DNA of 58,980 nt, taken from NCBI GenBank assembly GCA_902781655.1, contig CACZJZ010000016.1:1-58980 (forward strand). The letters run 5' to 3'. Positions within the stretch are counted from its first letter, which is position 1, and each line of letters opens with the position of its first letter. This stretch comes from an uncultured Lachnospiraceae bacterium. Its GTDB lineage: Bacteria; Bacillota; Clostridia; Lachnospirales; Lachnospiraceae. This document shows positions 19,272 to 29,133 of this stretch, piece by piece. A program made the position numbers and the translations under genes. Below the pieces are notes generated by a model. The model had not been told where the DNA came from. It ran no database searches and saw nothing but the letters and a program-made list of their open reading frames with translations.

Positions 19272-19571
19272 TCAAAGTCCTGAGAATACCTCAATGTCCT
19301 TGCTGTCTGCCGTCAGAGTGACATAAGCTTTCTTTCTCTTGGCGGTATAGCCGACAGCCATGCCTCTTCTCTTCTTCTTCGCTCTGCAGGAGACGGTGTT
19401 GACTCTGGCAACCTTGGTTCCCTCGAACATCTTCTCAACCGCATCGGCGATCTGAGGCTTTGTGGCATCCGGATTGACATAGAAGGCATATCTCTTGTCG
19501 CCCATCATGCCCATGCTCTTCTCAGTCACGACAGGTCTCAGGATGATATCGTAATAATTCATCGCTGCCAT
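19272..19571 (-). CDS. rplW: 50S ribosomal protein L23
   Basis: L23 sits at the exit tunnel and docks trigger factor and SRP. The 99 residues include YDIILRPVVTEKSMGMM, YAFYVNPDATKPQIADAVE and KRRGMAVGYTAKRKKAYV. The ATG at 19571 overlaps the rplD stop (TAATG) with AGGAGGTGTACGCATA upstream, so the two are coupled. A second ATG three codons in is the alternative start. Confidence 0.97.
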   Translation of the reverse strand: MAAMNYYDIILRPVVTEKSMGMMGDKRYAFYVNPDATKPQIADAVEKMFEGTKVARVNTVSCRAKKKRRGMAVGYTAKRKKAYVTLTADSKDIEVFSGL

Positions 19572-20194
19572 TATGCGTACACCTCCTCGATCTTGGCCAC
19601 AGCCGCCCTGGTCACGACCAGGGTCTGTGCATTCATGACATCATATGTGTTGAGCTCGCCGACCTGCTCCGTGCGAACCGCCGGAAGGTTTGCTGCAGAC
19701 TTGATGACATTGCCCTCCATGCCGTCCAGTACAACGAGGGTCTTGCCGCTTACCTTGAGGTTCTCGAGAACCTTGGCGAATGCCTTGGTCTTCGGCGCAT
19801 CGAAGGAAAGCTCGTCCACAACGATCAGCTTGTTCTCCTTGACCGTATTGCTCAGCGCGGACTGAAGCGCTGCTCTCTTCTCCTTCTTATTCAGCTTGAA
19901 GGAATAATCGCGCGGAACAGGAGCGAATACGACGCCGCCGTGTGTCCACTGCGGTGCTCTCGTTGAGCCCTGTCTCGCGTGGCCGGTTCCCTTCTGCCTC
20001 CAGGGCTTTCTGCCGCCGCCGGAAACCTCGGAACGGGTCTTTGCCTTCTGCGTGCCCTGCCGGTTGTCAGCAAGCTGCTGCACTACCGCAAGGTGCACGA
20101 GATTCTCGTTGATCTCTGCGCCGAAAATCTTGTCATTCAGATCGATTTTGCCGACCTCAGCGCCTTCCATATTGTAAACAGATACGTTAGCCAT
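19571..20194 (-). CDS. rplD: 50S ribosomal protein L4
   Basis: L4 lines the tunnel; in E. coli it also represses the S10 operon. The 207 residues contain the tunnel-loop region RSEVSGGGRKPWRQKGTGHA with RQGSTRAPQWTHGGVVF, and LVVDELSF and VLDGMEGNVIKSAANLP. AGGAGGACGAGCAG precedes the ATG. Its stop is fused to the rplW start. Confidence 0.98.
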   Translation of the reverse strand: MANVSVYNMEGAEVGKIDLNDKIFGAEINENLVHLAVVQQLADNRQGTQKAKTRSEVSGGGRKPWRQKGTGHARQGSTRAPQWTHGGVVFAPVPRDYSFKLNKKEKRAALQSALSNTVKENKLIVVDELSFDAPKTKAFAKVLENLKVSGKTLVVLDGMEGNVIKSAANLPAVRTEQVGELNTYDVMNAQTLVVTRAAVAKIEEVYA

Positions 20195-20226
20195 CTGCTC
20201 GTCCTCCTTCTATCCTGCCGGCAGGA

Positions 20227-20910
20227 TTAAGCCTCTGCCTTGGTCGTCTCCTTGATCGTGACAAGTCCCTTCTTCGGTCCCGGGATAGCTCCCTTGACCA
20301 GAATCAGATTCTTGTCCGCGTCAACTCTGACGATCTCCAGATTGCGGACGGTCACCTGCTCCGTGCCGACATGGCCCGGCATCACCTTGCCCTTGTAAAC
20401 TCTGCTCGGATCGGAGGAAGAGTTGTTAGAGCCCTGATGGCGGTGGAACTTGGAACCATGTCCCATGGGTCCTCTGTGCTGGCCCTTCTGAATGGCTGAC
20501 AGAAATCCTTTTCCCTTGGAGATGGCCGTTGCGTCGATTTTGTCGCCCTCCGCAAAGATATCGGCACGGATCTCCTGTCCAACCTTGTAGTCAGCAGTAT
20601 TCTCAAAGCGGAACTCTCTGAGATACTTTCTGCTGCCTTCCACACCGGCCTTCTTGTAAACGCCCTGCTGCGCCTTCGGAACGCCGTGCTCGTGGACAAC
20701 TTCTTTCTTACCGCTCTTGTCCTTGACCGTGATGCGGTCTTTTGCCTCGCCGTATCCGACCTGTACTGCCTCGTAGCCGTCGTTGTCTGCGGTCTTGATC
20801 TGCGTGACAACGCAGGGGCCTGCCTCCAGCACCGTCACCGGTACCAGTGTGCCGTCTTCCTTGAAGATCTGCGTCATCCCAACCTTTGTTGCAAGTATTG
20901 CTTTCTTCAT
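20227..20910 (-). CDS. rplC: 50S ribosomal protein L3
   Basis: The 227 residues begin [20 protein letters not shown] and include [20 protein letters not shown] and [20 protein letters not shown] and [18 protein letters not shown], all L3 hallmarks. The ATG at 20910 is preceded by AGAGGCAGAA. An open frame extends 55 codons upstream, but it has no L3 similarity and lies in a 372-base gap after rpsJ. Confidence 0.97.
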   Translation of the reverse strand: MKKAILATKVGMTQIFKEDGTLVPVTVLEAGPCVVTQIKTADNDGYEAVQVGYGEAKDRITVKDKSGKKEVVHEHGVPKAQQGVYKKAGVEGSRKYLREFRFENTADYKVGQEIRADIFAEGDKIDATAISKGKGFLSAIQKGQHRGPMGHGSKFHRHQGSNNSSSDPSRVYKGKVMPGHVGTEQVTVRNLEIVRVDADKNLILVKGAIPGPKKGLVTIKETTKAEA

Positions 20911-21282
20911 TTCTGCCTCTTTCTGTTCCCCTGTCCGGAGAACGAATTCTACAGCGGACATCGCGCTCCGCGTTGTCTCCCGCCCGCTGTCCCGATCCAG
21001 TCGGAACAAAGCGGCAGATGGCCGCAGGCTTCCGGCTCCAATATCAGGAAGCTGCTTCCGGTCTCCCGGCGTCATCCGGCAGATGGCCCGCTGTAAGGCC
21101 GCCCGGTCCGAATGTGCTGAGCACTTTTCCTCCCCGCAGGGAAAGGGATGTCATACTAGTAGAGGTTGTATTTTGGAGCTCTATCAAAATAAGAAGCTTC
21201 GAAGCACCAAAGCATCCGCCCCGGCTGATCTGCTTCGAACGGACGGCGCCGGCCGTGTGATCGCCGGTGCCGCAGGGACTTG
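20911..21282 (-). other. Long rpsJ-rplC gap with repeats
   Basis: rpsJ and rplC are normally almost contiguous, but here 372 bases separate them. The stretch holds a 12-base direct repeat CGGCAGATGGCC (21012-21023 and 21077-21088), a 9-base inverted repeat TTCGAAGCA/TGCTTCGAA near 21197-21238, and on the minus strand a possible promoter, TTGATA followed after 18 bases by TCTACT (around 21160-21190). The rplC frame stays open for 55 codons upstream. I see no recognisable gene. Confidence 0.45.
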
Positions 21283-21603
21283 TCAGCCCTTGTTCTTCAT
21301 CTTGATATCGATGTAAACACCGGCCGGCATTTCCAGTCTCTGCAGAGCATCGATGGTCTTCTGGGTCGGATTGATGATATCGATCAGTCTCTTGTGCGTT
21401 CTCTGCTCGAACTGCTCACGGGAATCCTTATACTTGTGAACCGCACGGAGAATCGTAACCACTTCCTTTTTGGTCGGAAGCGGCACCGGTCCGCTGATCT
21501 TGGAACCCGTCTTTCTGACTGTCTCGATGATCTTGCCTGCGGACGCATCGACCAGCTCATGGTCATACGCCTTCAGGGTGATTCTCATTACCTGATTTGC
21601 CAT
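21283..21603 (-). CDS. rpsJ: 30S ribosomal protein S10
   Basis: S10 is a head protein and also the NusE subunit of antitermination complexes. The 106 residues show [40 protein letters not shown] and [20 protein letters not shown]. The ATG at 21603 follows AGGAGGGACTTTTTTT. It is first in the ribosomal cluster and is preceded by a roughly 290-base leader; the str operon (rpsL, rpsG, fusA, tuf) is not upstream. Confidence 0.98.
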   Translation of the reverse strand: MANQVMRITLKAYDHELVDASAGKIIETVRKTGSKISGPVPLPTKKEVVTILRAVHKYKDSREQFEQRTHKRLIDIINPTQKTIDALQRLEMPAGVYIDIKMKNKG

Positions 21604-21668
21604 AAAAAAAGTCCCTCCTTTTCGCACTTTTTAAAGCAAGTACGACAAGCAGTGACTGTACACACTCC

Positions 21669-21699
21669 CGCGCGTGTCCATCCCAACCGGATGCGCGCG
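21669..21699 (-). other. Leader stem-loop upstream of rpsJ
   Basis: In the untranslated leader of the S10 cluster, an outer stem CGCGCG/CGCGCG (21669-21674 with 21694-21699) encloses an inner stem CATCC/GGATG (21679-21683 with 21689-21693) with a 5-base loop. In other bacteria the S10 leader is a site of ribosomal-protein feedback; here that role is only an inference from position. Confidence 0.5.
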
Positions 21700-21901
21700 T
21701 CGTTTCTGCTGTTTGTTGCAGACCAAACTCGGTACAGTGACTCTGTCGTCAGATTATTGAGGCGGTACCCGATTTGCCGGGATGCTGACTGTGCCGCATT
21801 ACTCCCCGGGTACACTCCAGACATTCGCTCCACGGAATACCCCATCTCCTGCGGAAGATGGCAACTTCTCGCTTCTCAGCTATCATGTCACAGCGAGAAT
21901 C

Positions 21902-21930
21902 ATTATATCGGCCACGAGTCCCGTGTGCAA
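21902..21930 (-). promoter_or_regulatory. Probable promoter of the S10-spc-alpha cluster
   Basis: On the minus strand a perfect -10 TATAAT (complement of 21902-21907) sits 17 bases from TTGCAC (complement of 21925-21930). The expected start of transcription, near 21895, leaves a leader of about 290 bases before rpsJ. No other candidate of equal quality lies between rpsJ and the divergent methyltransferase gene. Confidence 0.6.
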
Positions 21931-21999
21931 GCGGCTTTCCGGAGATTTTGAAAAAATATTGTATTTTTTTCAGTACAATCCGAAGGACAGCCCTGCCGG

Positions 22000-22077
22000 A
22001 AAAATTGTACCTAATGAGTTTAGCATGTATGAGACAAAAATTGTCCCATACATGCTAAACTCATTAGGTACATTTTT
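22000..22077. repeat. Large perfect palindrome (26-base arms) between S10 promoter and methyltransferase gene
   Basis: The arm at 22006-22031 (TGTACCTAATGAGTTTAGCA...) is exactly complementary to 22047-22072. The stem grows outward by five A-T pairs after a one-base bulge and continues inside, after one mismatch, with GACAA/TTGTC around an AAA loop (22033-22045). On both strands the stem ends in a run of T, as in a bidirectional intrinsic terminator, but the stem is far longer and more AT-rich than the other terminators here. It ends 23 bases before the ATG of the methyltransferase gene. Confidence 0.95.
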
Positions 22078-22099
22078 ATCAAGACATAGGAGCGTCATT

Positions 22100-23017
22100 A
22101 TGTGGATTGCAGATCGCTGGACGGATTATGAAGTACTGGATACCTCGGATGGAGAGAAGCTGGAGCGGTGGGGTCGGTATCGTCTGATCCGTCCGGATCC
22201 GCAGGTCATCTGGCAGACCGGGCACGGAAAGGAATGGAAGAATCCGAGTGCACATTATCACCGCAGCAGTAAGGGCGGCGGCGAGTGGGATTTCTTCGAT
22301 CTGCCCGAGGAATGGACGATCGGCTATCAGACAGCCGCCGGCAGTGACCTGACATTCCATCTGAAGCCTTTCTCATTCAAGCACACCGGTCTCTTCCCCG
22401 AGCAGGCCGCCAACTGGGACTGGTTCTCTGTGCTCATCCGGGACGCGGTCCGGAGCGGCCGTGAAATCCGGGTGCTGAATCTGTTCGCCTACACCGGCGG
22501 CGCGACGATTGCCGCGGCTGCAGCGGGTGCTCATGTCACACATGTCGACGCCTCGCGCGGCATGGTCTCCTGGGCGAGGGAGAATGCTGCAAGCTCCGGT
22601 CTTGCCGACGCGCCGGTCCGCTGGCTCGTCGATGACTGCACAAAATTCGTGGAGCGGGAGATCCGCCGCGGCAATCACTACGATGCCGTGATCATGGACC
22701 CGCCCTCCTACGGCCGCGGTCCGAAGGGTGAGATCTGGAAAATGGAGGACAACATTTATCCCTTCCTATTGAATACTGTGCGGCTGCTCACACCGCATCC
22801 TCTCTTCTTCCTAATTAATTCCTACACCACCGGTCTGCAGCCCGCTGTCCTGAGCTACATGATGCACGAGGCACTGATGCCGGCGCCCGGCTCCTCCGCC
22901 GGCTCAGACCATCCGCCGTTTTCCGGCTCCATCGAAGCCGACGAGATCGGGCTTCCCGTCACCCGTTCCGGCCTTGTCCTGCCATGCGGTGCGGCAGGCA
23001 GATTCACCGGCAGATGA
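22100..23017 (+). CDS. Class I SAM-dependent rRNA methyltransferase (RlmI/RlmK-like)
   Basis: The 305-residue product has a Rossmann methyltransferase core: motif I VLNLFAYTGGATIAAAAAGA (about residues 120-139), the acidic motif HVDASRGMVSWARENA, a third region VRWLVDDCTKFVERE and the catalytic-site motif IMDPPSYGRGPKGEIWK (about 199-215). This pattern matches the family of 23S rRNA cytosine/guanine methyltransferases related to RlmI and RlmL C-terminal domain, but the PUA domain of RlmI is absent. The ATG at 22100 follows AGGAGCGTCATT; an open frame upstream runs through the palindrome and is not used. The exact rRNA target cannot be told from sequence alone. Confidence 0.85.
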   Translation: MWIADRWTDYEVLDTSDGEKLERWGRYRLIRPDPQVIWQTGHGKEWKNPSAHYHRSSKGGGEWDFFDLPEEWTIGYQTAAGSDLTFHLKPFSFKHTGLFPEQAANWDWFSVLIRDAVRSGREIRVLNLFAYTGGATIAAAAAGAHVTHVDASRGMVSWARENAASSGLADAPVRWLVDDCTKFVEREIRRGNHYDAVIMDPPSYGRGPKGEIWKMEDNIYPFLLNTVRLLTPHPLFFLINSYTTGLQPAVLSYMMHEALMPAPGSSAGSDHPPFSGSIEADEIGLPVTRSGLVLPCGAAGRFTGR

Positions 23018-23151
23018 CAGATAACAGGTGGGCCCACATCATGGCTTCCGGCTTGTCGCCTTTGCAAACGGCCGGCGGAGAAACACCCCGCCGGCCGTTT
23101 GCTGTGATCATTTCACTCTGTTGTTCAGTTCATCCCGCTGTTCTTCCGTAT

Positions 23152-24342
<1,191 letters not shown>

Positions 24343-24412
24343 TTTCGAAACCTCCTTCGGTTCGTAAACCTCGTGCACAGACCCGCGGCGTCCGGGCCGG
24401 CCGGATCCGGGC

Positions 24413-24443
24413 ACAAAAAATCCGTCCAGGCGCGGACGGATTT
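24413..24443 (-). terminator. Intrinsic terminator of the metK SAM riboswitch
   Basis: On the minus strand AAATCCGTCC (complement of 24434-24443) pairs with GGACGGATTT (complement of 24418-24427) around a 6-base loop and runs into a T tract. It lies between the aptamer and the metK start, the expected expression platform: SAM binding favours this stem, and its absence favours an antiterminator with the 3' strand of the aptamer P1 stem. Confidence 0.9.
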
Positions 24444-24460
24444 GACATAGTATACAAATC

Positions 24461-24595
24461 CTCTTATTGTTCGACTCGCCTTAATCGGCTCTCGCTCAGG
24501 TTGGCACCCTTCCCACCGCGTCATGTGGTAACATGCGCTACCGGGGTTGCCGTGGCTTCGCAGGCCCTATGTGCCTCCACCACTCTGAATAAGAG
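24461..24595 (-). ncRNA. SAM-I riboswitch (S box) aptamer
   Basis: Read on the minus strand, the element has the P1 strands AATAAGAG/CTCTTATT-type closing helix (24588-24595 with 24461-24468), the conserved GTGGAGGCACAT...GGCC block, the GGCAACC core, GGTGCCAACCTGAGC and a purine-rich GCGAGAG-like segment before the closing strand. These match the S-box consensus in order. A terminator follows and metK is next, a classic target. Confidence 0.93.
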
Positions 24596-24637
24596 TTTCT
24601 CCGGGATATGCCCGGGACAATATGGATTCTGAAGTGC

Positions 24638-24666
24638 ATGATACGCCGGCCATATGAGGGTGTCAA
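24638..24666 (-). promoter_or_regulatory. metK promoter
   Basis: On the minus strand a perfect -35 TTGACA (complement of 24661-24666) lies 17 bases from TATCAT (complement of 24638-24643), which differs from the -10 consensus by one base. The predicted start near 24631 is about 35 bases before the riboswitch aptamer. Confidence 0.8.
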
Positions 24667-25000
24667 TCCGGGTTAGAACCACAGTTTGCCGGAACTGTCC
24701 GAATCGCGATTTCCGGCGTGGGCAGCCAGCCGGCTTCCATCCGGCATCCCCGTATATCGGAGTATCATTCGGGTTCAACGCAAAATTTTACACATTCCGG
24801 ATTTTTCCTTCCCGAGAAACCGCTTATACTGAACTTGCAACCGCCGGTTGACGAACTGCAAGGCCCGGCTGGTGGTCTGCAACCGGAAAAAATTTTAATC
24901 TGACCTCACAGAGACAGATATCCCAGAGCATTCTACGGAGGAGGTCCATTCGGTCGTTTCTCCCGCGGGTGCCGCAAAGAATCAGCATGGAGGAATCACT
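24667..25000 (+). promoter_or_regulatory. Upstream region of the XRE regulator gene
   Basis: No gene is visible. A TATACT at 24825-24830 could be a -10 element for the gene at 25001. Just after it is an inverted repeat CAACCG-C-CGGTTG (about 24839-24851), and TGCAACCG recurs near 24878, a possible operator for autoregulation. The strong site GGAGGAATCACT precedes the ATG. Confidence 0.35.
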
Positions 25001-25999
25001 ATGATACTGGCGGAAAAAATCACAGAACTTCGAAAAAAAGCGGGACTTTCTCAGGAACAGCTGGCTGAGGCAGTCGGCGTTTCCAGGCAGGCAATTTCCA
25101 AATGGGAGAGCGCCCAGTCCATCCCAGATATGAACAAAATTCTGGCTCTCTCAAAATTCTTCAACGTCAGCACCGATTATCTGCTGAAGGATGAGCTGAA
25201 CGAAAGCACGCCGACAGAGACAAGTGGGGAGGAACCCTCCGTGGATTCGAAGGGCGAGCCGCTCATCCCGGTGAGTATGGACACCGCTGCCGCATACCTC
25301 TCCCTCGCGCGACAGTCTGCTCCGAAGGTTGCAGGGGCGATCATGCTTTGTATTTTCTCTCCCATCCCACTAATTGTGCTCGTCATTGCCAGCGCTGCCG
25401 GCTGGCTCTCGCTGTCAGAGGATCAGAGTTCCTACCTCGGCCTGATTCTTCTGATGCTGATGGTCGCCGTGGCGGTAGCAGAATTTATCTCAGACGGTTT
25501 TAAAAAGAAGAAATACGAATTTCTTGAAAAGGAACCGATCGACACCGAATACGGTATCGAGGGCATGGTGAAAGAAAGAAGGGCTGAATACGAGTCCACT
25601 CATACACGCGAAATCATCACCGGCGTCCTGCTCTGCGTCCTCTCCTGCCTTCCGATCTTTGTCACCGGCGCATTCGGCTCATGGGTATTCCACTCTCCCG
25701 TCCACATGTCTACAGAAAACCCTCTGATCGCAACGGTCGGCATTGCCATGCTCCTCCTGCTCGTTGGAGCCGGTGTGTTCTTCCTTGTCAGAACTTCCAT
25801 GATATGGCAGAGCTTTGACGTGCTCCTTGAGGAAGGGGACTATACGCGGACCGCCAAGCGGCGGAACAGAGAAATCGGCGGTATATACTGGGGAATCGTC
25901 ACCGCCGGATATCTGCTGGTCAGTTTTCTCACCAAGCGCTGGGATATCACCTGGGTTGTCTGGCCTGTCGCAGGCATTCTCTACGGTGTGATTTCCTGA
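25001..25999 (+). CDS. XRE-family HTH regulator with C-terminal membrane domain
   Basis: Residues 5-60 form a Cro/CI-type helix-turn-helix ([20 protein letters not shown], then [20 protein letters not shown]). After a Ser/Thr/Glu-rich linker the rest is hydrophobic, with likely membrane segments near residues 115-135, 145-165, 202-222, 240-265 and 300-330. Such membrane-tethered XRE proteins occur widely in Clostridia with unknown signals; many sit beside small membrane-protein genes, as here. The function of the membrane part is not known. GGAGGAATCACT sets the start. Confidence 0.8.
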   Translation: MILAEKITELRKKAGLSQEQLAEAVGVSRQAISKWESAQSIPDMNKILALSKFFNVSTDYLLKDELNESTPTETSGEEPSVDSKGEPLIPVSMDTAAAYLSLARQSAPKVAGAIMLCIFSPIPLIVLVIASAAGWLSLSEDQSSYLGLILLMLMVAVAVAEFISDGFKKKKYEFLEKEPIDTEYGIEGMVKERRAEYESTHTREIITGVLLCVLSCLPIFVTGAFGSWVFHSPVHMSTENPLIATVGIAMLLLLVGAGVFFLVRTSMIWQSFDVLLEEGDYTRTAKRRNREIGGIYWGIVTAGYLLVSFLTKRWDITWVVWPVAGILYGVIS

Positions 26000-26149
26000 C
26001 TTCATCGGAGAAAAAGTAGAGCACAGAGAGAGTTGTCTCCCGTCCGCGCGGCAAAATCAGCTGCCGGGCGCGGGTAGCATTCTTTTCCGAATAAGTAAGA
26101 TAGAAAGCGCAGTGCATCCTGGCCACCGCCGTGGTAGAATACACTCACT

Positions 26150-26701
26150 ATGAGCGATTATTACGAAAATTCAAATCACAGCGGCTACAACCGCGGCACC
26201 TGGCCCTATAGCGGAGACACAAGCGAACCTCCGCAGGAAAGTCCCTCGCCGGAGGCACAGCAGGGTCTCGAAACGACATCCTTTATGCTGGGCATCGCTG
26301 CCCTTGCATCCACCTGTTTCATGACGGTGGTGCTGCCCTGCATTCTGGCACCGGTCTCCATCGTGCTTGCCGTCCTCTCCAAGGGACGCAGGCAGCACTT
26401 AAGAGGCGCGGCCCGGCATGCGGTCATTCTCTCCGCCGTCTCTCTGCTATTAAATGCTGTCCTGATTGGGACCTCCGTCAGTTCGCTCTTCCGCAGTCCG
26501 GAGACGCGCGGTGCGGTCAATCAGGTGACGAAGCAGATGTATGGAACAACCGTGGAAGAGATGATCAGGCAGATAGACCGGGATCTCGGGACCAATCTCT
26601 CCTCCCTGCTCAGGGGAGACAGCACCACAGAGCCGGAGGATCAGAACAGGGACAGCACAGAAGACGGGATGGACGGAGGAGACAATGGCACGATCATCTG
26701 A
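26150..26701 (+). CDS. Small membrane protein, DUF4190-like
   Basis: A 183-residue protein: about 40 polar residues, then two hydrophobic segments (about 44-80 and 88-112, with GIAALASTCFMTVVLPCILAP and HAVILSAVSLLLNAVLIGTS), then an acidic, Asp/Glu/Ser-rich tail. The double-segment pattern resembles DUF4190 proteins, whose function is unknown. No clear ribosome-binding site precedes the ATG at 26150; TAGAAT at 26135-26140 lies so near the start that the message could be almost leaderless. It overlaps the next gene by 17 bases, so they are probably co-expressed. Confidence 0.65.
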   Translation: MSDYYENSNHSGYNRGTWPYSGDTSEPPQESPSPEAQQGLETTSFMLGIAALASTCFMTVVLPCILAPVSIVLAVLSKGRRQHLRGAARHAVILSAVSLLLNAVLIGTSVSSLFRSPETRGAVNQVTKQMYGTTVEEMIRQIDRDLGTNLSSLLRGDSTTEPEDQNRDSTEDGMDGGDNGTII

Positions 26702-27419
26702 GTTTAATTTTCAGCGCAAGTCCGAGGCACGCAGCGCCATCGCCGGCCATCTCGGGACGACGGTAGGCGCCATTATTTTCTATCTTATCACGGCGATGAT
26801 CCTTTCGACTGTTTCAGTCAACATCTTTCCCGGTTCAGGCGCCATCTCCACCGTCGGTTTTATGGCCGTCAATTTTCTGGTTTCCCTGTTCCTTGGTCTT
26901 CTGATGTATGGCATCAACATCCTGCATCTTTCCCTCGTTTATGGACAGGACGTCAGCTTTGGCGGCCTGTTCGAGGGCTTCCGGCGCGGCACCAACGACC
27001 GGATCATCAAGGTTCAGGCCGTCCTCACGGCTGTCAACTTTGTCTGCACGCTCCCGGCAACGCTGTACGCGTCGAAGCTCACGGGACTGGACGGAATCCG
27101 GACACATTTGCTGCCGCTGACCGGCCTTTATCTGCTGGGCAGCATTGCTGAGATCTGGTTTGCCCTGGGCTTCGCCATGTGCTATTTTCTCATCGCCGAT
27201 TTTCCGGAGATGGGTTCGGCACAGGTCCTCCGCACCTCAGTCAAAATGATGAAGGGACATCGGTGGCGCCTCTTTGTCCTGGAACTGAGTTTCCTGCCGC
27301 TGTATTTTCTGTCCCTGCTCTCCTTCGGGATCGCCGCGCTATGGGTCTTCTCCTATGAGGCGGCCTCCACCGCCTCCTTCTATAAATGGCTTACTGGCAG
27401 GCAGCCAGCTTCTCATTAA
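26685..27419 (+). CDS. DUF975 family integral membrane protein
   Basis: The 244 residues begin with a charged stretch SSEFNFQRKSEARSAIAGHL and carry about five to six membrane segments. The pattern VYGQDVSFGGLFEGFRRGTN, MCYFLIADFPEMGSAQVLRTS and MMKGHRWRLFVLELSF is typical of DUF975 proteins, a family of unknown function common in Firmicutes. GGAGGAGACA precedes the ATG, which lies inside the 3' end of the previous gene. It converges with xylB after 38 bases, without an obvious terminator. Confidence 0.8.
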   Translation: MARSSEFNFQRKSEARSAIAGHLGTTVGAIIFYLITAMILSTVSVNIFPGSGAISTVGFMAVNFLVSLFLGLLMYGINILHLSLVYGQDVSFGGLFEGFRRGTNDRIIKVQAVLTAVNFVCTLPATLYASKLTGLDGIRTHLLPLTGLYLLGSIAEIWFALGFAMCYFLIADFPEMGSAQVLRTSVKMMKGHRWRLFVLELSFLPLYFLSLLSFGIAALWVFSYEAASTASFYKWLTGRQPASH

Positions 27420-27457
27420 TGTTCTGCCCTGCCTGATCCGGCGTCTCCGCTGTCATC

Positions 27458-28927
27458 TCAGACAATCCTGTCAAACACCGGCTTCATCGCCGGATAAATC
27501 TCGCGGAACTGCTGATATCTCTCCTCATATTTTGCCACAAGCGCCGGATCCGGCACCTCGGTTCCTCTGATCTTCACAATCGCGGCCGCCGCGTCCTCTA
27601 CCGTCGCGTATTCTCCGGCTGCTACCATGGCCAGCATCGCGCCGCCCATCGACGGTCCTTCCTCGCACTCCGGTACATCGACCTTCAGATTCAGAATATT
27701 CGCGATCATCTTGCGCCAGAGCGGGCTCTTTGCGCCGCCGCCCACAATACCGGTGCGTTCCAGATGAATGCCCAGCGATTTTGCAACCTCATACATATCG
27801 CGCACTGCGAACGCGACACCCTCCAGCACAGCCTGTGTCATATCCGCGCGGGTCGTGTCCATGGTGATGCCGGTGAACGTCGCCCGGGCATTCGGATTGT
27901 TCCACGGCGAGCGCTCGCCCATCAGATACGGCAGGAAGAAGACATGGTTCTCGCCGAGCGCCGCGATCTGCTTCTGCTCGCCCGCGTAATCCTTCGTCTT
28001 CAAAATCTCATCCATCCACCACTTGTTGCAGGACGCCGCGCTCAGCATGCACCCCATGAGGTGGTATCTGCCGTCCGCATGGCAGAAGCTGTGCAGCGCA
28101 TTGTTGCTGTCCACGCTGAAATGGTCAGAGGAAATGAACAGCGTGCCAGAGGTGCCGAGAGAGACATTGCACTTCCCGTTGCCCACGGTGCCGGTTCCGA
28201 CGGCAGCCGCCGCGTTGTCTCCCGCGCCGGCCGCGACGATGCAGGTCTCCGGCAGGCCCAGCTCCCGCGCGACATCCGGCTTGAGCGTGCCGACCTTCTC
28301 ATACGACTCAAACAGCTTCGGCAGCTGCTCCTCGCGGATTCCCACGATATCCAGCATCTCCTGACTCCAGCGCCGATTTTTCACGTCAAGGAGCAGCATG
28401 CCCGATGCATCGGAATAATCTGTGCAGAACGTACCGGACAGCCTGTAGGCCAGATAATCCTTCGGCAGACATATCTTCCGGATCCTGGCAAAATTCTCCG
28501 GCTCGTTGGCCTTCACCCAGAGAATTTTCGGGGCAGTAAAGCCTGCGAACGCAATATTGGCCGTGTATGCGGACAACTTATCCCTGCCGACAACCTGATT
28601 CAGATAGTCTGTCTCCTTCGCCGTGCGCCCGTCGTTCCACAGAATCGCGGGACGGATCACCCTGTCCTGCTCATCGAGCATCACCAGCCCATGCATCTGC
28701 CCGCCGAAGCTGATGCCTGCTACATTCTTTTTCTCCTCCTCCGGCACCAGCTCCTTCAGTCCTTCCATCGACTGCACAAACCAGTCCTCCGGATTCTGCT
28801 CCGACCAGCCCGGATGCGGGAAATAAAGCGGATATTCCTTCGAGACGATGTTGCGGATTTTCCCCTTCTCATCCATGAGCAGAAGCTTGACCGCAGAAGT
28901 GCCCAGATCAATTCCGATGTATAGCAT
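27458..28927 (-). CDS. xylB: Xylulokinase
   Basis: XylB phosphorylates D-xylulose to xylulose 5-phosphate, feeding the pentose phosphate pathway. The 489-residue FGGY kinase has the N-terminal phosphate loop YIGIDLGTSAVKLLLMDE, the substrate motif GISFGGQMHGLV, the catalytic-Asp block AAGAGDNAAAAVGTGTVGNG, and the C-terminal RTGIVGGGAKSPLWRKMIAN. TTTTGGAGGGTTAGCC precedes the ATG. No xylose isomerase gene is adjacent, so it may serve several pentoses or polyols. A promoter is visible at 29016-29044. Confidence 0.93.
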   Translation of the reverse strand: MLYIGIDLGTSAVKLLLMDEKGKIRNIVSKEYPLYFPHPGWSEQNPEDWFVQSMEGLKELVPEEEKKNVAGISFGGQMHGLVMLDEQDRVIRPAILWNDGRTAKETDYLNQVVGRDKLSAYTANIAFAGFTAPKILWVKANEPENFARIRKICLPKDYLAYRLSGTFCTDYSDASGMLLLDVKNRRWSQEMLDIVGIREEQLPKLFESYEKVGTLKPDVARELGLPETCIVAAGAGDNAAAAVGTGTVGNGKCNVSLGTSGTLFISSDHFSVDSNNALHSFCHADGRYHLMGCMLSAASCNKWWMDEILKTKDYAGEQKQIAALGENHVFFLPYLMGERSPWNNPNARATFTGITMDTTRADMTQAVLEGVAFAVRDMYEVAKSLGIHLERTGIVGGGAKSPLWRKMIANILNLKVDVPECEEGPSMGGAMLAMVAAGEYATVEDAAAAIVKIRGTEVPDPALVAKYEERYQQFREIYPAMKPVFDRIV

Positions 28928-29015
28928 GGCTAACCCTCCAAAATATGTCTGTTGTCCGGGATATCATCTTCCCTCTTTCTGTTCGGAAATCATCCCGGTT
29001 ATGCTCGTCATAACT

Positions 29016-29044
29016 AGGATAATCTTTTCTCCAATTAACTGCAA
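29016..29044 (-). promoter_or_regulatory. Probable xylB promoter
   Basis: On the minus strand TTGCAG (complement of 29039-29044) is 17 bases from TATCCT (complement of 29016-29021), about 90 bases before the xylB start. An AT-rich stretch lies upstream of the -35. Match to consensus is moderate. Confidence 0.45.
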
Positions 29045-29133
29045 TCACTTTAATAAAATATATTTATAAAAGAACCAGGAGTCCTGATTCCAGGCAAGCC
29101 TGCACCATGGCATCTGGCTCGTCGCCTTCAAAT

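Noticed and set aside
20911-21075. rplC starting at an upstream codon (55 extra residues)
   Set aside because: The extra residues have no L3 similarity, and a ribosome-binding site precedes the family start at 20910.
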